From NCBI GenBank assembly GCA_938002015.1, contig CALLAU010000006.1:1-41501 (forward strand): a stretch of DNA of 41,501 bases, read 5' to 3'. Positions 16,885 through 24,952 of this stretch are shown in pieces (within the stretch, counting starts at the first letter, position 1; every line of letters starts with the position of its first letter). Source of the DNA: an uncultured Bdellovibrionales bacterium (GTDB lineage: Bacteria; Bdellovibrionota; Bdellovibrionia; Bdellovibrionales; UBA1609). Below the pieces are notes generated by a model. The model saw only the letters and a program-made list of their open reading frames with translations. It was not told where the DNA came from and searched no databases. Both the position numbers and the translations under genes were made by a program.

Positions 16885-18426
16885 ATGTCAATGCATGAAA
16901 TAGAATCAATAGTAGAAGACTCAGTCCGCCTTATTCTTGACTCAAAATTTAGTAAAGATAAAAAGCTTAGCATTATATATAATCTTTATGATTTCCAAAT
17001 TCGGTTTGATACAAAATACACGACGTTTCGTATTTATAAAGAATTAAGAGAGCTTAGCTACCTTTGTTCTTATAGTGAAAAAGAAATGCTTGATGCGGGC
17101 CTGATAAATAAAAAAGAAATAGAATCCCTAAAAAAAGATGGCTGGTGTAAAATTAAGGGCAAAGAAGTTCTTTATAAAAAAGAGGGAGAGGAGAAGTTTT
17201 TTTACAGTGAATACGGGGATTTTTTGTGGGAGAAGTCGGTCGAAGGACTATTAAAAAATAAGAATAGCAAAGTAAAACCTGATAAGCTTGGTCTATTAGA
17301 GCTCATGCTTGTTGTTAGTGAACTTGCTTTTGATAAAGGTGATCACTCTCTTGTTTTAGACTGGGGGAGCTGTTTTATTTCAAATATTTTATTCTTAGGA
17401 ATTGATTCTAAGGAGGTTGCTTCAAGTGTTGAAAGTTTTTATTTAAATAAAGAAGCTAAAAAGATAAGAGCTATTTTAAGTAAAATAAAATCTAAATACA
17501 AAAATGCAAAGCCTAGAAGTTTTCCATGGCCATTAAAAGAAGATTTTTTCTTAGATAAGAAAAATATTGACCTAGATTATATAGGATTGTTTTTTTACAA
17601 TTTTAAGAAAAGTGAGTCGAAGCTTTTAGAGGAGTATAAAAAATCTCTTAAAGGTGCTAATTTAGACAGTGGAGCTTTAGGAAGAATACCCGAACTTATG
17701 CAAGGCTTTAATTTCATTAATAGCTATGAAGAAAAAGACTCAAAGTACTGGATATTTGAAGACTCTGACTTTCTTAAAGGTGTAAAAGATAGAAATAAAA
17801 AATTTATTGTTATTGAACATAATGATGAATTTGATCTTTTAGAGGTGCATATATGTTATCAATCTAGTTGGCTTTTAAAATGGCAAAACATTGAAGGTGA
17901 TCTAAAATTTAAAAATCTCCATTTCAGATCAAAGCTCATGCATCAAATGCCGGATGAGGAATTAGATGGGAGAAATAAAAATTTAAATTATATGGGTGGG
18001 TGGAGTTTTAAAAAGAAGCAAACATTTAAGCTTTTAACCAAAAGGGTTGAAGATATTATAAGAAACTTACAGTACACCAAAAAAATAGATGAGTTTTACT
18101 CTACACCTCTTAATCAAATACTATTAAACAGTGATTTAGACCTTATTAGTTCACGTGAAGTGAGGATGAAGAATATAAATAAGTATAGATTTTTTAGTAA
18201 TGATATGGATTTCTTTTATGCATATGCTTGTTTAAAGTGGGAGCAAGATGGCGAGGCCCCTTTAAAAATTATTGAGAAGATTGAGAAACAAATTCAGCTT
18301 GTGTCTGATAGGTACCCACTTAAAAGAGAGTGGGAAAATGGTTTGAGCATTATTAAGCAAGAGCCTTGGTTCTCAAAAACAACAGAGTTTTTACCTTATA
18401 AGGAGCTTGATAAGCCCGCAAAGTAA
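16885..18426 (+). CDS. Hypothetical protein, cytoplasmic, unrecognised
   Basis: I do not recognise this 513-residue protein. It has no signal peptide and no membrane helix. It is rich in Lys, Glu, Phe and Tyr, with many predicted helices. Visible features include a KPRSFPWPLKEDFF segment near residue 210 and an aromatic central region (YWIFEDSDFLKG, CYQSSWLLKWQN). No catalytic motif is evident. It lies between lolD and bamA, genes usually adjacent or close in deltaproteobacteria, so it is a lineage-specific insertion in an envelope-biogenesis cluster. Base composition and codon use look like those of its neighbours. The start ATG 16885 lacks a clear ribosome-binding site; a second in-frame ATG lies at 16891. 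A link to lipoprotein or barrel assembly would be guilt by association only. Confidence 0.7.
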   Translation: MSMHEIESIVEDSVRLILDSKFSKDKKLSIIYNLYDFQIRFDTKYTTFRIYKELRELSYLCSYSEKEMLDAGLINKKEIESLKKDGWCKIKGKEVLYKKEGEEKFFYSEYGDFLWEKSVEGLLKNKNSKVKPDKLGLLELMLVVSELAFDKGDHSLVLDWGSCFISNILFLGIDSKEVASSVESFYLNKEAKKIRAILSKIKSKYKNAKPRSFPWPLKEDFFLDKKNIDLDYIGLFFYNFKKSESKLLEEYKKSLKGANLDSGALGRIPELMQGFNFINSYEEKDSKYWIFEDSDFLKGVKDRNKKFIVIEHNDEFDLLEVHICYQSSWLLKWQNIEGDLKFKNLHFRSKLMHQMPDEELDGRNKNLNYMGGWSFKKKQTFKLLTKRVEDIIRNLQYTKKIDEFYSTPLNQILLNSDLDLISSREVRMKNINKYRFFSNDMDFFYAYACLKWEQDGEAPLKIIEKIEKQIQLVSDRYPLKREWENGLSIIKQEPWFSKTTEFLPYKELDKPAK

Positions 18427-18486
18427 GCATTCGGTGTTGGTCCTTTGAGCGCTTGTATTAAATCTTATCAAACACTATTTTTTGAG

Positions 18487-18518
18487 AAGAGACACGCTGT
18501 CTCTTAATGCAAGTTTTT
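18487..18518 (+). terminator. Hairpin with distal T-run, possible terminator after the 513-residue gene
   Basis: AAGAGACA (18487-18494), loop CGC, and TGTCTCTT (18498-18505) form a perfect 8-bp stem. A run of six T starts about 8 nt later. The gap makes it a poor intrinsic terminator, so it could also be an RNA processing or leader structure. It lies in the 182-bp gap between the hypothetical gene and bamA. Confidence 0.4.
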
Positions 18519-18608
18519 TAAGCTTAAATAGTATTATGACGAGCCACATTAATACCAATTAGAAATACCTGTTCCTTAGAGTCATTCTTAACTATAGTCT
18601 AGTCCGAT

Positions 18609-20924
18609 ATGCTTAGGGCTAAGAATCTTACTGTTTTCCTATATTTAGCGCTGTTTTTAGTGGGTGGTTTTGCACAGGCGAAAACTATCATGTCGCTAAC
18701 AGTTAAGGGTAATAAGAGAATTGAACAAGCCGCTATTTTAAATAAAATTCAGTCAAAACCAGGAAAAGAGTTTTCAAGTAAGCGAATCACTAAAGATGTT
18801 AAAGCGCTTTTTGAAACAGGCTTCTTCTACGACATAGTTGTTGAAGATATTAACGGTGGCCTTGTCTATACTGTAACAGAAAAGCCGGCAATTAAAGAAA
18901 TAGAGTTTCTAGGTAACAGAGCTTTTAATGATGATGATTTAAATGAAGTTTTAAAGTTTGATGTTAATGAGCTTTTAGATGTAAAGAAAATTAATCAGGC
19001 TGTAGTTGATATACAAAAAAAATATGAAGAAAAAGGCTATTATTTAGCTAAAGTAAATTATGAGACTAAGTCAAAAGGCGTTGGTTTTGAAAAGCTTGTT
19101 TTTAAAGTCAAAGAAAACGATAAAGTAAAAATACGTAGAGTCCTTATTGTTGGTAATAACAACCTATCTGAGCAAAAAATTAAATCCGTAATGGCAACTA
19201 AAGAGGTTGGCTTTCTTGGAATGGGTGGCTCATTTCAACAAGAGGCCCTTGATCGAGATAGAGAGATTATTAGGTTTTTATATATGGATAAAGGCTACGC
19301 TCAGGTCAGAGTTTCAAAACCTGTAGTATCACTTACTCCAGATAAGAGGGGGATTAATATTACGTTTAATCTTAATGAGGGATTAAGGTATAAAATCGGT
19401 TCAGTAGAGTTTACTGGGGACTTACTTTTTGAGAGTGACGAACTTTTAAAAGAGACCAGCGTTGATGAAGAGGAGTTTTTCTCTCAATCTAAACTTTTAA
19501 GAGACATCTCAAAACTTCAGGCTAAGTATGGTGATGAGGGTTATGCTTACGCAAACGTTGTGCCTGCACCAAGAGTTCCACCTGGTAGTGATACAATGGA
19601 TATTATTTTTAAAATGTCTAAGGGGGAAAAAATTTTTCTCGGTGAGATTAACATGAAAGGTAATACAAAGACTCGTGATAAGGTTATAAGAAGAGAGCTG
19701 CGAATTTTTGAAGGCGAGCTTTATAATGAGACAAACAAAAGAAAATCTATTGCAAATGTAAGAAGGCTAGGTTTTTTTGATAATGTTGATTTTCAAGCTA
19801 AGCCTAATGAAGACGACCCTAATGTTATGGACATGGATATTAAAATTGAAGAGCGTTCAACAGGTCAGCTAAATCTAGGGGCTGGCTATGGTGGCTTTAC
19901 TGGTTTTTCTATTCAAGGATCTGTTCAACAAACAAACTTTATGGGTAAGGGTATTAACCTTGGTGTTAATGTAAACTGGTCTGAAGAGCGACAACAGCTT
20001 TTTAATATTAACGTAACAGATCCTTATTTTAGAGATACAGATTGGTCTCTTGGTTTTGATGGGTATCAATCACTTCAACAGTTTATTGATTTTCAAGAAA
20101 CAAAAGTTGGTGGTGGCATTAGAGCTGGTAAGCGCTTTAGTGACTACTTAACTTTAAGTTTAAGATATAAATTAGAAAAAGTTGAAATTGAATTAGACAA
20201 CGATGCTTTTTTAGATGTCTATGAGCGTGACACTAATATGGATGGTAATGCGGACCGTTTTTTAGTTGATGAAGCTGAAGGCCTTTCTAGTTCAGTAACA
20301 GCTACCATGACTTATGATAAAAGAAATGACAGACAGTTTCCGACAAAAGGGTTTTTTACGCGTTTCTCATTAGAGCAAGCAGGTATAGGTGGGGACTTAA
20401 AATATACGAAGGGTTTGGTTGATCTAAGGTATTATAAGCCGTTATTTGGAAGCTTAGTTTGGAGAAATAGGTTGCAGTATGGCTTTGTTGGTGGGGTCGG
20501 TGGTGATGACCCTCCATTTAATGAGCTTTTTAGATTAGGTGGACCAAACACAATAAGGGGTTATGACTTCTTCTCTATAGCTGAAAGGGTAGATTCAAAT
20601 GATGCCTTTAATGCTAGCTTCCCGTCTGATGACGCTGAAGCAAGAGGAACAGTGCCTTTTGGTGGTAAACAACAAATTTTATATAACTTAGAACTTCAAT
20701 GGGCATTGATTAAAGAAGCGGGTATCAATGGGGTTGTGTTTTTTGATGTTGGTAGTGCAACTGATAAGTTGCTCGGTCAGGTAGAGAGCAGTTACGGCTT
20801 TGGTGTGAGATGGATATCTCCACTTGGGCCTTTAAGATTTGAGTGGGGTTTTCCAATTAATCCAGATAAAGCATTTGGAGAAAAAGAGTGGGATTTCGAT
20901 TTTTCAATTATTTCATCATTTTAG
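18609..20924 (+). CDS. bamA: Outer-membrane protein assembly factor BamA
   Basis: BamA is the core Omp85 barrel that inserts beta-barrel proteins into the outer membrane. The 771-residue protein has a signal peptide (1-25, ending GGFAQA), five POTRA domains (about 27-430) and a C-terminal 16-strand barrel. The lid-lock motif IRGYDFF is present, and it ends in Phe (SIISSF), as expected for a barrel signal. It heads the skp-fabZ-lpxA-lpxB-lpxK run. No Shine-Dalgarno is visible; TATAGT (18593-18598) ends 10 nt before the ATG, so the mRNA may have almost no leader. Confidence 0.97.
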   Translation: MLRAKNLTVFLYLALFLVGGFAQAKTIMSLTVKGNKRIEQAAILNKIQSKPGKEFSSKRITKDVKALFETGFFYDIVVEDINGGLVYTVTEKPAIKEIEFLGNRAFNDDDLNEVLKFDVNELLDVKKINQAVVDIQKKYEEKGYYLAKVNYETKSKGVGFEKLVFKVKENDKVKIRRVLIVGNNNLSEQKIKSVMATKEVGFLGMGGSFQQEALDRDREIIRFLYMDKGYAQVRVSKPVVSLTPDKRGINITFNLNEGLRYKIGSVEFTGDLLFESDELLKETSVDEEEFFSQSKLLRDISKLQAKYGDEGYAYANVVPAPRVPPGSDTMDIIFKMSKGEKIFLGEINMKGNTKTRDKVIRRELRIFEGELYNETNKRKSIANVRRLGFFDNVDFQAKPNEDDPNVMDMDIKIEERSTGQLNLGAGYGGFTGFSIQGSVQQTNFMGKGINLGVNVNWSEERQQLFNINVTDPYFRDTDWSLGFDGYQSLQQFIDFQETKVGGGIRAGKRFSDYLTLSLRYKLEKVEIELDNDAFLDVYERDTNMDGNADRFLVDEAEGLSSSVTATMTYDKRNDRQFPTKGFFTRFSLEQAGIGGDLKYTKGLVDLRYYKPLFGSLVWRNRLQYGFVGGVGGDDPPFNELFRLGGPNTIRGYDFFSIAERVDSNDAFNASFPSDDAEARGTVPFGGKQQILYNLELQWALIKEAGINGVVFFDVGSATDKLLGQVESSYGFGVRWISPLGPLRFEWGFPINPDKAFGEKEWDFDFSIISSF

Positions 20925-20942
20925 TTCCTTTAGGAGGTTAGT

Positions 20943-21440
20943 ATGAAGGCGATGACATTTATTTTAAGTATGGTTTTATTTTCAACTTCAGCTTTTGCTA
21001 CAGCAAAAATAGGTTATGTTGATATGCAAAAAGCTGTTAGCCAGACTAAGTCTGGTAAGAAGGCTTTTAATAAGCTTAAGAAAGTACAAAAATCTAAGCA
21101 GTCTGAATTAGATAAAAAGAAAAAAGAGATTGAGAGTAAAAGAGCATCTCTTGAGAAGAAAATGAGTGTTTGGTCTGATGAGAAAAAAATTCAGGAACAA
21201 CAGAAATTTCAAAAAGAAGTTTTTGAAGCTGAAAAGCTTTTTAGACAATCTCAAATTGAGCTTGCTAAACAAGAAGAAACTTTACTTAAACCTGTACTTG
21301 AAGGCCTTAGAGCTGCAATTTCAAAATACGCAAAAAAAGAGGGTTACACTATGATTCTAGAAAGAGCTGGTGGAACTGTTTTATTTGCCTCTGATGAAGC
21401 TGATTTAACTGCAAAAGTTGTGAAAGCTTATGGAAAGTAA
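20943..21440 (+). CDS. skp: Periplasmic chaperone Skp/OmpH family
   Basis: Skp is a trimeric periplasmic chaperone that carries unfolded outer-membrane proteins to the Bam complex. The 165-residue product has a signal peptide cleaved after SAFA (about 19-20), the family start KIGYVDMQKAV, a long Lys/Glu/Gln coiled coil (about 40-120) and the C-terminal block KYAKKEGYTMILERAGG. A strong AGGAGG site lies 5 nt before the ATG, 18 nt after bamA. Its end overlaps fabZ by 11 nt. Confidence 0.94.
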   Translation: MKAMTFILSMVLFSTSAFATAKIGYVDMQKAVSQTKSGKKAFNKLKKVQKSKQSELDKKKKEIESKRASLEKKMSVWSDEKKIQEQQKFQKEVFEAEKLFRQSQIELAKQEETLLKPVLEGLRAAISKYAKKEGYTMILERAGGTVLFASDEADLTAKVVKAYGK

Positions 21441-21906
21441 AACAAAGATAAGTGATAATTTTGATTTAGGTAAAATTAAAGAAATATTACCTCACAGATA
21501 TCCCTTTTTACTTATAGATAAGGTTCTTGAAGTACACTCAGCCATTTCTAAGGTTAATAGTGAAGGTGCTACAGTTAAGGCCCTTAAAAACGTGACAGTT
21601 AATGAAGAGTTTTTTAATGGCCACTTTCCTGAGAGGCCAATTATGCCTGGCGTTTTAATTTTAGAAGCGATGGCTCAAGCTGGTGCATTAGCAAGTTTTA
21701 AAACAGAAGACCCTCCTATGGAGTTTATGATAGCTAGTGTTTCTAACGCTAAGTTTAGAAAGCCAGTGGTTCCTGGAGATCAACTTGTTTTAACTGCAAA
21801 GGTAGAAAGAGATAAAGGCAAGATGAGGAGAATCATCTGTAGAGCAGAAGTCGATGATCAGTTGGTTGCATCTGCAGAAGTTTTAGCTGTTGCCCAACCA
21901 AGATAA
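21430..21906 (+). CDS. fabZ: 3-hydroxyacyl-ACP dehydratase FabZ
   Basis: FabZ dehydrates 3-hydroxyacyl-ACP in fatty-acid elongation and competes with LpxA for the same acyl-ACP pool. The 158-residue hotdog-fold protein has LPHRYPFLLID (20-30), the catalytic His in FNGHFPERP (H65) and the catalytic Glu in LEAMAQAGA (E79). It overlaps skp by 11 nt. lpxD, which usually stands between skp and fabZ, is absent. Confidence 0.97.
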   Translation: MESKTKISDNFDLGKIKEILPHRYPFLLIDKVLEVHSAISKVNSEGATVKALKNVTVNEEFFNGHFPERPIMPGVLILEAMAQAGALASFKTEDPPMEFMIASVSNAKFRKPVVPGDQLVLTAKVERDKGKMRRIICRAEVDDQLVASAEVLAVAQPR

Positions 21907-21932
21907 ATAACTATTAAAGGCGTGTTAAATAT

Positions 21933-22736
21933 ATGATTAAGAGTAATATTCATTCAACGGCATTTATTGATAAGGATGTTAAAATTGGAGCTGGGACCTT
22001 TGTTGGCCCAGGAGCTGTGATTTTAGGTGACACTGAAATTGGAGAGGGGTGTTACATACATAACCATGCAACTGTTGGATCTAGTGAGTGTCGAACAGTT
22101 TTAGGCCAGAGAAATGTTGTTTTTCCTGGAGCTGTTGTAGGGGGTATCCCGCAAGACTTAAGGTATAATGGTGAAAAAACAGAGCTTATAGTTGGAGATG
22201 ACAACTGTTTTAGGGAGTGTGTTACCGTTAATACGGGAACTAAAGACTTTGGAGGAGTAACCAAGATTGGTAACAAAAATCTATTTATGGCTTATTGTCA
22301 CATAGCTCACGACTGTATGCTTGGGGATCATATTGTTATTGCTAACTCTTCAAACTTTGCAGGTCATGTGACAGTAGAAGATCATGTTAAAGTTGGTGGT
22401 GTTTGTAATTTTAATCAGTTTATAAAACTTGGTGAGTACAGTTATATTGCGGGTGAAAGTTCTGTTAATAAAGATATAGTGCCTTATACCATAGCTAGAA
22501 ACGGTGAAAGCTATGCTGTTTCAACTGTCACAAATAAAATAGGTTTAGAAAGAGCTGGAGTTAAAAAAGAAGATATTGAGAATATTCATCGTGCGCTTCG
22601 AGTGATTTTAAAAAGTGGTGAAACAGTAGAAAAATGTATAGAGATGGTTAAAGAGTCTAATGAAGGTAAGCTCTCTAAGTATCTTGCTCACCTTATCAGT
22701 TTTATTGAAGGTTCAGAGCGTGGTATCGCTAGATAA
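21933..22736 (+). CDS. lpxA: UDP-N-acetylglucosamine acyltransferase LpxA
   Basis: LpxA transfers a 3-hydroxyacyl chain from ACP to the 3-position of the UDP-sugar, the first step of lipid A synthesis. The 267-residue protein is a left-handed beta helix of hexapeptide repeats followed by a helical C-terminus. The catalytic His lies in CHIAHDC (H123/H126), and the conserved GH, NQF and GLER positions are present. Two acceptor-site blocks differ from E. coli: IHRGT becomes VNTGT (residues 99-103), and the Glu two residues after the NIE/NKI Asn becomes Ile. This could mean a different UDP-sugar acceptor such as UDP-GlcNAc3N. It is followed by lpxB with a 17-nt overlap. Confidence 0.95.
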   Translation: MIKSNIHSTAFIDKDVKIGAGTFVGPGAVILGDTEIGEGCYIHNHATVGSSECRTVLGQRNVVFPGAVVGGIPQDLRYNGEKTELIVGDDNCFRECVTVNTGTKDFGGVTKIGNKNLFMAYCHIAHDCMLGDHIVIANSSNFAGHVTVEDHVKVGGVCNFNQFIKLGEYSYIAGESSVNKDIVPYTIARNGESYAVSTVTNKIGLERAGVKKEDIENIHRALRVILKSGETVEKCIEMVKESNEGKLSKYLAHLISFIEGSERGIAR

Positions 22737-23886
22737 CACTAGCAAAAGGCTAAAAGTTTTTGCTGTTGCTGGAGAAGAATCTGCAAACCAATATTTAAGT
22801 AAAATTATTGATACGTTTGGTAGTAAAGCCGAATTTAAAGGTATTTCTTTAATTAATTTAGCTGAAAAAATGGAGATACTTGTACCTGCTGAAAGTTTAT
22901 CAGTTATGGGTTTTATCGAAGTGTTTTCTAAATGGAGAGTTTTAAGAAAAGCCTTTAAGACTTCTCTAGATTATATAAAGAAAGAGAAGCCTGACCTCGT
23001 TTTACTTATCGACTATGGAGGGTTTAATTTAAGACTTGCTCGAAAGATTAAAGAGGCTTCACCTGAGACGAAAATACATTTTTTTATTTCACCTAAAATT
23101 TGGGCATGGGGTCAAAAACGAGCATTAAAAGTTAAGAAGTATGTAGATAAGATGTTTGTAATACACCCATTTGAAGTAGATTTTTATAAGAAGTGGGGAG
23201 TTGATGCCAAGTTTGTCGGCCATCCACTTATTGAGAGTCTAAACGATAACTTCTTTGACGGTAAGTGGGTTGAGTTAGAAAAAAGTCGCTGTGGTCTTTC
23301 CTCAAGAAAGCGACTTTTTGGAGTTTTGCTTGGGAGCCGTAATTCAGAAATTGTCAGACATAAAGAGCAGTTTTGTGCAGTTGCAAAAAAAATACTTAAT
23401 CAGTTCTCCGACTTTGAAATTGCCTTTATTATTCCGCCATCAAAATCTCGTAGTGAGTATAAGGAAATCTTAGAAAACGTGGATTTTCCTTTTATACTTT
23501 TACAAGATGAAGAGCCAATGTCTAGGATAGCCCTTTGTGACTACTGCCTAGTAGCTTCAGGCACAGCAACACTTCAGGTTGCTTTACTTAACAAGCCGAT
23601 GGTTGTGGCTTATAAAATGAATGCGTTTACAATGTGGCTGGCTAGAATTTTTGTAAAAGGAATTAGACATGTTGGTTTAGTAAATATTTTACACCAAAGA
23701 GAAGTTGTTCCTGAGTTTTTACAAAATGAGGTTAAAGCTGATATCATTTTCGATTATTTCCAATCTTTAATTCTTGAAGAAGCAAAGAAGAGTAAAGTAG
23801 TGAGCGAGTTAAAAGAAACAAGAACACTTCTTACTGAGCAAAACACTTATGAGACTTTAAAAAATGAAATTATTGCTCATATTTAG
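22720..23886 (+). CDS. lpxB: Lipid-A-disaccharide synthase LpxB
   Basis: LpxB joins UDP-diacyl-GlcN and lipid X into the lipid A disaccharide at the inner membrane. I place the start at GTG 22720, with GAAGG 8 nt upstream, giving 388 residues; the open frame runs further back to 22660 inside lpxA. Family blocks include ISPKIWAWGQKR, the FVGHPL segment, LLGSRNSEI and ASGTATLQVAL. The usual N-terminal GExSGD is GEESANQ here, and the IDAPDFN-like block is IDYGGFN. These are notable departures, although the gene is intact and in its normal place. It overlaps lpxA by 17 nt and lpxK by 23 nt. Confidence 0.9.
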   Translation: MVSLDNTSKRLKVFAVAGEESANQYLSKIIDTFGSKAEFKGISLINLAEKMEILVPAESLSVMGFIEVFSKWRVLRKAFKTSLDYIKKEKPDLVLLIDYGGFNLRLARKIKEASPETKIHFFISPKIWAWGQKRALKVKKYVDKMFVIHPFEVDFYKKWGVDAKFVGHPLIESLNDNFFDGKWVELEKSRCGLSSRKRLFGVLLGSRNSEIVRHKEQFCAVAKKILNQFSDFEIAFIIPPSKSRSEYKEILENVDFPFILLQDEEPMSRIALCDYCLVASGTATLQVALLNKPMVVAYKMNAFTMWLARIFVKGIRHVGLVNILHQREVVPEFLQNEVKADIIFDYFQSLILEEAKKSKVVSELKETRTLLTEQNTYETLKNEIIAHI

Positions 23887-24844
23887 AATTATTCTCTTTC
23901 CAGTGCTGCTACCCGTGAGTCTTATCTATGGCTTTATATGTCTTATTAGGCGAGTACTTGGCACGAGTAGAGTTAAATTACCTCAAACTGTTGTATCCGT
24001 TGGGAATATTCAAGTTGGAGGTACAGGAAAAACACCAATAGTTGGTCTTTTATGTAGTTACTATAAGGAAAAAGCTGTTGTTATATCAAGAAACTATGGA
24101 GCTTCAAAAAATGAGAATATAAAAATGCCTCAAGAGGTTGAACTAAACTCTAAAATTAGTGAAGTAGGTGATGAAGCTTTAGAGATTAAACATAAGCACC
24201 CTTATTCTCGAGTTTTTTCAGGACCTGTTAAATCGCAAACAGCTTTATTTGCTTCTAAAAGTGTTTCTAAAGACAGTGTTTTTATTATTGATGATGGAGC
24301 TCAGCACTTAAAGCTTAAGCGAGATTTAGATATTATAGTTTGGGATGTAAGCCGACCTTTGATTGATTTTTTTCCTTTCCCATTCGGTATGTCTAGGGAG
24401 TTTTGGTTTACAAGATTTAAGAAGAGAATTGATATTATTAATCGTATTGATGAAAGCGGTATGTCTTTTTTAAAAAAAATGATTCTTCCTAAGGAAAGTC
24501 ACGCTTCTGATTATTCTATTTTAGACATTAGGAATTTAGATAAGAGGTTTTCACCTTTAACCTTGATTAGTGGTATCGGAAATTATGATCAGCTAAAAAA
24601 AGAAGTTATATGTTTTTTAAGTAAGAAGGAAATATTAATTGATAAATTTATTCGTGGTAAAGATCATGATGATTTCAAATGGTTTAAGCCAGAAGATGAG
24701 AGTTACTATATTGCTACTTTAAAAGACAAAGCTAAGCTATTAACAGTCATTGATAAAGATAAACTTTTTATTGTTGAAAGTGGGTTTTCAAATAGCTTTA
24801 GAGAAAGCTTTTTTAAGAGTTTAAAAGAATCGCTTTTAAATTGA
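23864..24844 (+). CDS. lpxK: Tetraacyldisaccharide 4'-kinase LpxK
   Basis: LpxK phosphorylates the 4'-position of the lipid A disaccharide to give lipid IVA. The 326-residue protein has an N-terminal membrane anchor (about 3-25), Walker A in VGNIQVGGTGKTP, the RNYG block, the Walker-B-like IIDDGAQHLKLKRDLDI and the PFPFGMSRE segment. It overlaps lpxB by 23 nt, so translation is coupled. The C-terminal third is less conserved. It probably ends the bamA-lpxK operon; only a weak AGCA/TGCT stem with a T-run lies downstream (24847-24873). Confidence 0.93.
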   Translation: MKLLLIFRIILFPVLLPVSLIYGFICLIRRVLGTSRVKLPQTVVSVGNIQVGGTGKTPIVGLLCSYYKEKAVVISRNYGASKNENIKMPQEVELNSKISEVGDEALEIKHKHPYSRVFSGPVKSQTALFASKSVSKDSVFIIDDGAQHLKLKRDLDIIVWDVSRPLIDFFPFPFGMSREFWFTRFKKRIDIINRIDESGMSFLKKMILPKESHASDYSILDIRNLDKRFSPLTLISGIGNYDQLKKEVICFLSKKEILIDKFIRGKDHDDFKWFKPEDESYYIATLKDKAKLLTVIDKDKLFIVESGFSNSFRESFFKSLKESLLN

Positions 24845-24952
24845 ACAAGCATGCACTTTAGTCTGCTTTTTTTAAATATTTTGGGTCAACTTGATGTATA
24901 GATTACCAAAAAAAAAGCCATACATGTAATATAGTTAACAGAGGCTTAATAA

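Noticed and set aside
22660..22719. Upstream extension of lpxB inside lpxA
   Set aside because: The extra residues are not LpxB-like; GTG 22720 has a GAAGG site at proper spacing and fits the family start.
24845..24952. Terminator after lpxK (AGCA/TGCT stem with T-run)
   Set aside because: Only four pairs around a long loop; too weak to list as a terminator.
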